Part shown: positions 62,411 to 64,000 of the stretch, one piece after another | How positions within the stretch are numbered: position 1 is the stretch's first letter | Layout of the letters: each line of letters begins with the position of its first letter | Assembly: GCF_019645815.1 (NCBI RefSeq) | Contig: NZ_CP080997.1 | Coordinates: forward strand, 4,778,880-4,842,879 | From: Mycolicibacter heraklionensis | GTDB taxonomy: Bacteria > Actinomycetota > Actinomycetes > Mycobacteriales > Mycobacteriaceae | DNA: 64,000 bases | Direction: 5' to 3' | Translations under genes and position numbers: made by a program | The notes under the pieces: model-generated | Database searches by the model: none | Seen by the model: only the letters and a program-made list of their open reading frames with translations | Told to the model about the DNA's origin: nothing

Positions 62411-64000
62411 TGCTCTCCCTGGATCCGGTTGATCGCCTCGCTCATGTGGGCGCCTACCTTGGCAATGTACGGCTCATCGATGACCTGAACGTGCTCGCCC
62501 CCGATCGGCACGATCTCCAGGTCGCTGACGTATTCACCCCAGCCGCCGTCGGGCTTGCGGGTGGCGTAGGCGGGCTCGAACACGATGGCGTCATCGTGGT
62601 AGCGGTCAGCCATGTACAGCGCCACATAGCCGTCGTAGGGCTGGTATTCGGCGGTGTCCAGGGCCCGGTTGTCCAGGTACGACGTGCGCTGGTGCTCGAT
62701 GATGCCGCCCGGGATCTGCACCCCGCTCTGGGCCACGACGTCCATCACGAAGCGAACCTGGCCCTCATCGTCGAGCTTTTCCAGCTCCTCGTAGGGGATC
62801 TCGGGAACCTCGACGTTGAAGGTGCGCTCGGCGAACCGCGCATAGCGGTCCCAACGGGCACGCATGCCTTCCTTGCTCTGGTCGATCGGCTCACCGGGCA
62901 TCACCGCGTCGATCAGCCCGACGTAACGCACGTCGGCCCCGGCCTGCTTCAGCCCGATCGCACACGCGTAGGCCATCGCCCCACCCAGCGACCACCCGGC
63001 CAGCACGAACGGCCCGTCGTGCAGTTCCAGCAGCTTGGGCACGTACTCGGCGGCGCGCTCCTCGATGGAGCCCTCCACCCGCTCAATGCCGTAGACCGGA
63101 GTGTCGGCGGGCAGCCGCTTCATCAGCGGCTCGTAGACCACCGTCGAGCCACCGGCCGGGTGGAACACGAACAGCGGAACCTTGTTCGAGCCTTCGGGTT
63201 TGGCGCGCAGAGTGCGAACGAACCCGTCCACCACGCCGTCCTCGAGCTGATCGCGGACGATGGTCGCCAGCGCCTCGATGGTGGTCGCCGACTTCACGTC
63301 GTCGACGGTGATGATGCCCTCGGCCCGCTCCGACAGTCGCTCGGCCATCTTGGTCGCGGTGTCGTCGTCGAGAGCGGGCAGCTCGTTGAAGATGCCACCC
63401 GGCGACTTCCCGGTGACGATCGCCCAGGTGGCGAACGTGACCCGCTCGGCGGCGTCACGTGGTGGCACGTCGGCGCCCAGCGCCTCGGTCACCGCTTCCT
63501 GGGTGAGCACCTTGGCGGCCGCCGCGGCGGCGGTCTTGGAACTCACGCCGGACGGTCCGGAAGGGTCGGTCGGCGGGGGCGGAACCGCGGGCCCTGCCGG
63601 GTTGGTCGGCGGCGGCGGGATCGGGATGTCCGACGGGGGTGGCGCCGCAGCGGGCTCGGCCACCGGTGCGGCGTCCGCGGCCTCGGCCGCCTTGGCCGCG
63701 GCGAGGATCGCGGCCTGCTCGGCGGCGATCTCCTCGGGCGTCTGGGTCTGCTGATGCTCGTGCAGTGCCTCGACCTCGTCGCGGTGCTCGACCGCGTAGC
63801 GGAGCATCTCCTCGATGTTGTAGAGGTTCGCGTCGCGCACCGCGGTCAGCTGGATCGGCGGTATGTCGAAGTCGTACTCGACCCGGTTCTTGATCCGCAC
63901 CGCCATCAGCGAGTCCAGACCCAGCTCGATCAGCGGCACCTCCCACGGCAGATCCTCGGGCTCGTAGCCCATGGCGCCACCGACGATCGCGCCCAGCCGA
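62407..64000 (-). CDS. pks13: Polyketide synthase Pks13, C-terminal ACP and thioesterase part only
   Basis: The frame is open to the right edge, so only the last 531 codons are present. An ACP with the phosphopantetheine serine (ELGLDSLMAVRIKNRVEYDF) opens the fragment. A linker rich in Pro, Ala and Gly follows (about 120-160 from the edge). The thioesterase has LFVFHPAGGSTVVYEPLMKR, the nucleophile in VLAGWSLGGAMAYACAIGL, the acid near YVGLIDAVMPGEP and the histidine in IGGEHVQVID. In mycobacteria Pks13 condenses the meromycolyl chain with the carboxylated short chain and its thioesterase passes the product to trehalose. It stands upstream of accD4 as in M. tuberculosis. Confidence 0.96.
   Translation of the reverse strand, partial: RLGAIVGGAMGYEPEDLPWEVPLIELGLDSLMAVRIKNRVEYDFDIPPIQLTAVRDANLYNIEEMLRYAVEHRDEVEALHEHQQTQTPEEIAAEQAAILAAAKAAEAADAAPVAEPAAAPPPSDIPIPPPPTNPAGPAVPPPPTDPSGPSGVSSKTAAAAAAKVLTQEAVTEALGADVPPRDAAERVTFATWAIVTGKSPGGIFNELPALDDDTATKMAERLSERAEGIITVDDVKSATTIEALATIVRDQLEDGVVDGFVRTLRAKPEGSNKVPLFVFHPAGGSTVVYEPLMKRLPADTPVYGIERVEGSIEERAAEYVPKLLELHDGPFVLAGWSLGGAMAYACAIGLKQAGADVRYVGLIDAVMPGEPIDQSKEGMRARWDRYARFAERTFNVEVPEIPYEELEKLDDEGQVRFVMDVVAQSGVQIPGGIIEHQRTSYLDNRALDTAEYQPYDGYVALYMADRYHDDAIVFEPAYATRKPDGGWGEYVSDLEIVPIGGEHVQVIDEPYIAKVGAHMSEAINRIQGEQ

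Noticed and set aside
61433..62488. Plus-strand frame of 351 codons opposite accD4 and pks13
   Set aside because: Antisense shadow of the AccD4 frame, with no start signals or recognisable domain.

Overview
The window is chromosomal DNA of a mycobacterium (Mycobacterium sensu lato). The right third carries the arabinogalactan and mycolate gene set dprE1, dprE2, aftA, embC, embA, embB, then accD4 and the 3' end of pks13 on the opposite strand. The products match the M. tuberculosis proteins I know along their length, including the DprE1 cysteine bound by benzothiazinones and the EmbB DDGYILGM site. The species is not certain; the local gene content differs from M. tuberculosis.

Positions 1-40,146 hold eight minus-strand genes. 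Two (37,957-40,146 and 35,657-37,921) encode exported proteins with a shared N-terminal domain and hydrophobic 32-residue repeats. Six (down to the left edge, the last one cut) encode giant PGRS-type Gly-Gly-X proteins; the five complete ones have 1,730-2,288 residues. All six start with an export signal instead of a PE domain. Five keep a motif resembling the GRPLI junction of PE_PGRS proteins. The first six genes are separated by only 35-76 bp and may form one transcript of about 30 kb. A good -35/-10 pair sits before the first gene, with three 17-bp operator-like sites at exact 24-bp spacing upstream. The PGRS genes contain tandem macro-repeats with periods of 510, 657, about 640-690 and 708 bp, and they share modules.

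Positions 40,699-43,180 hold a fatty-acyl-AMP ligase and a small membrane protein, transcribed away from dprE1. DprE1 and DprE2 make decaprenylphosphoryl arabinose, AftA primes the galactan, and EmbA/EmbB/EmbC extend arabinan. A 403-bp element with 23-bp inverted ends and a small winged-helix-like gene lies between embC and embA. A gene-less 47-bp version of its two ends lies between dprE2 and aftA.

Positions 57,553-64,000 (minus strand) hold an MHS-type MFS transporter whose last codons run through a palindromic repeat into embB antisense, a secreted PE-PPE-domain hydrolase, accD4, and the ACP-thioesterase end of pks13. I saw no rRNA, tRNA, CRISPR array, transposase or phage gene. The proline- and arginine-rich open frames on the plus strand opposite the PGRS genes are shadows.
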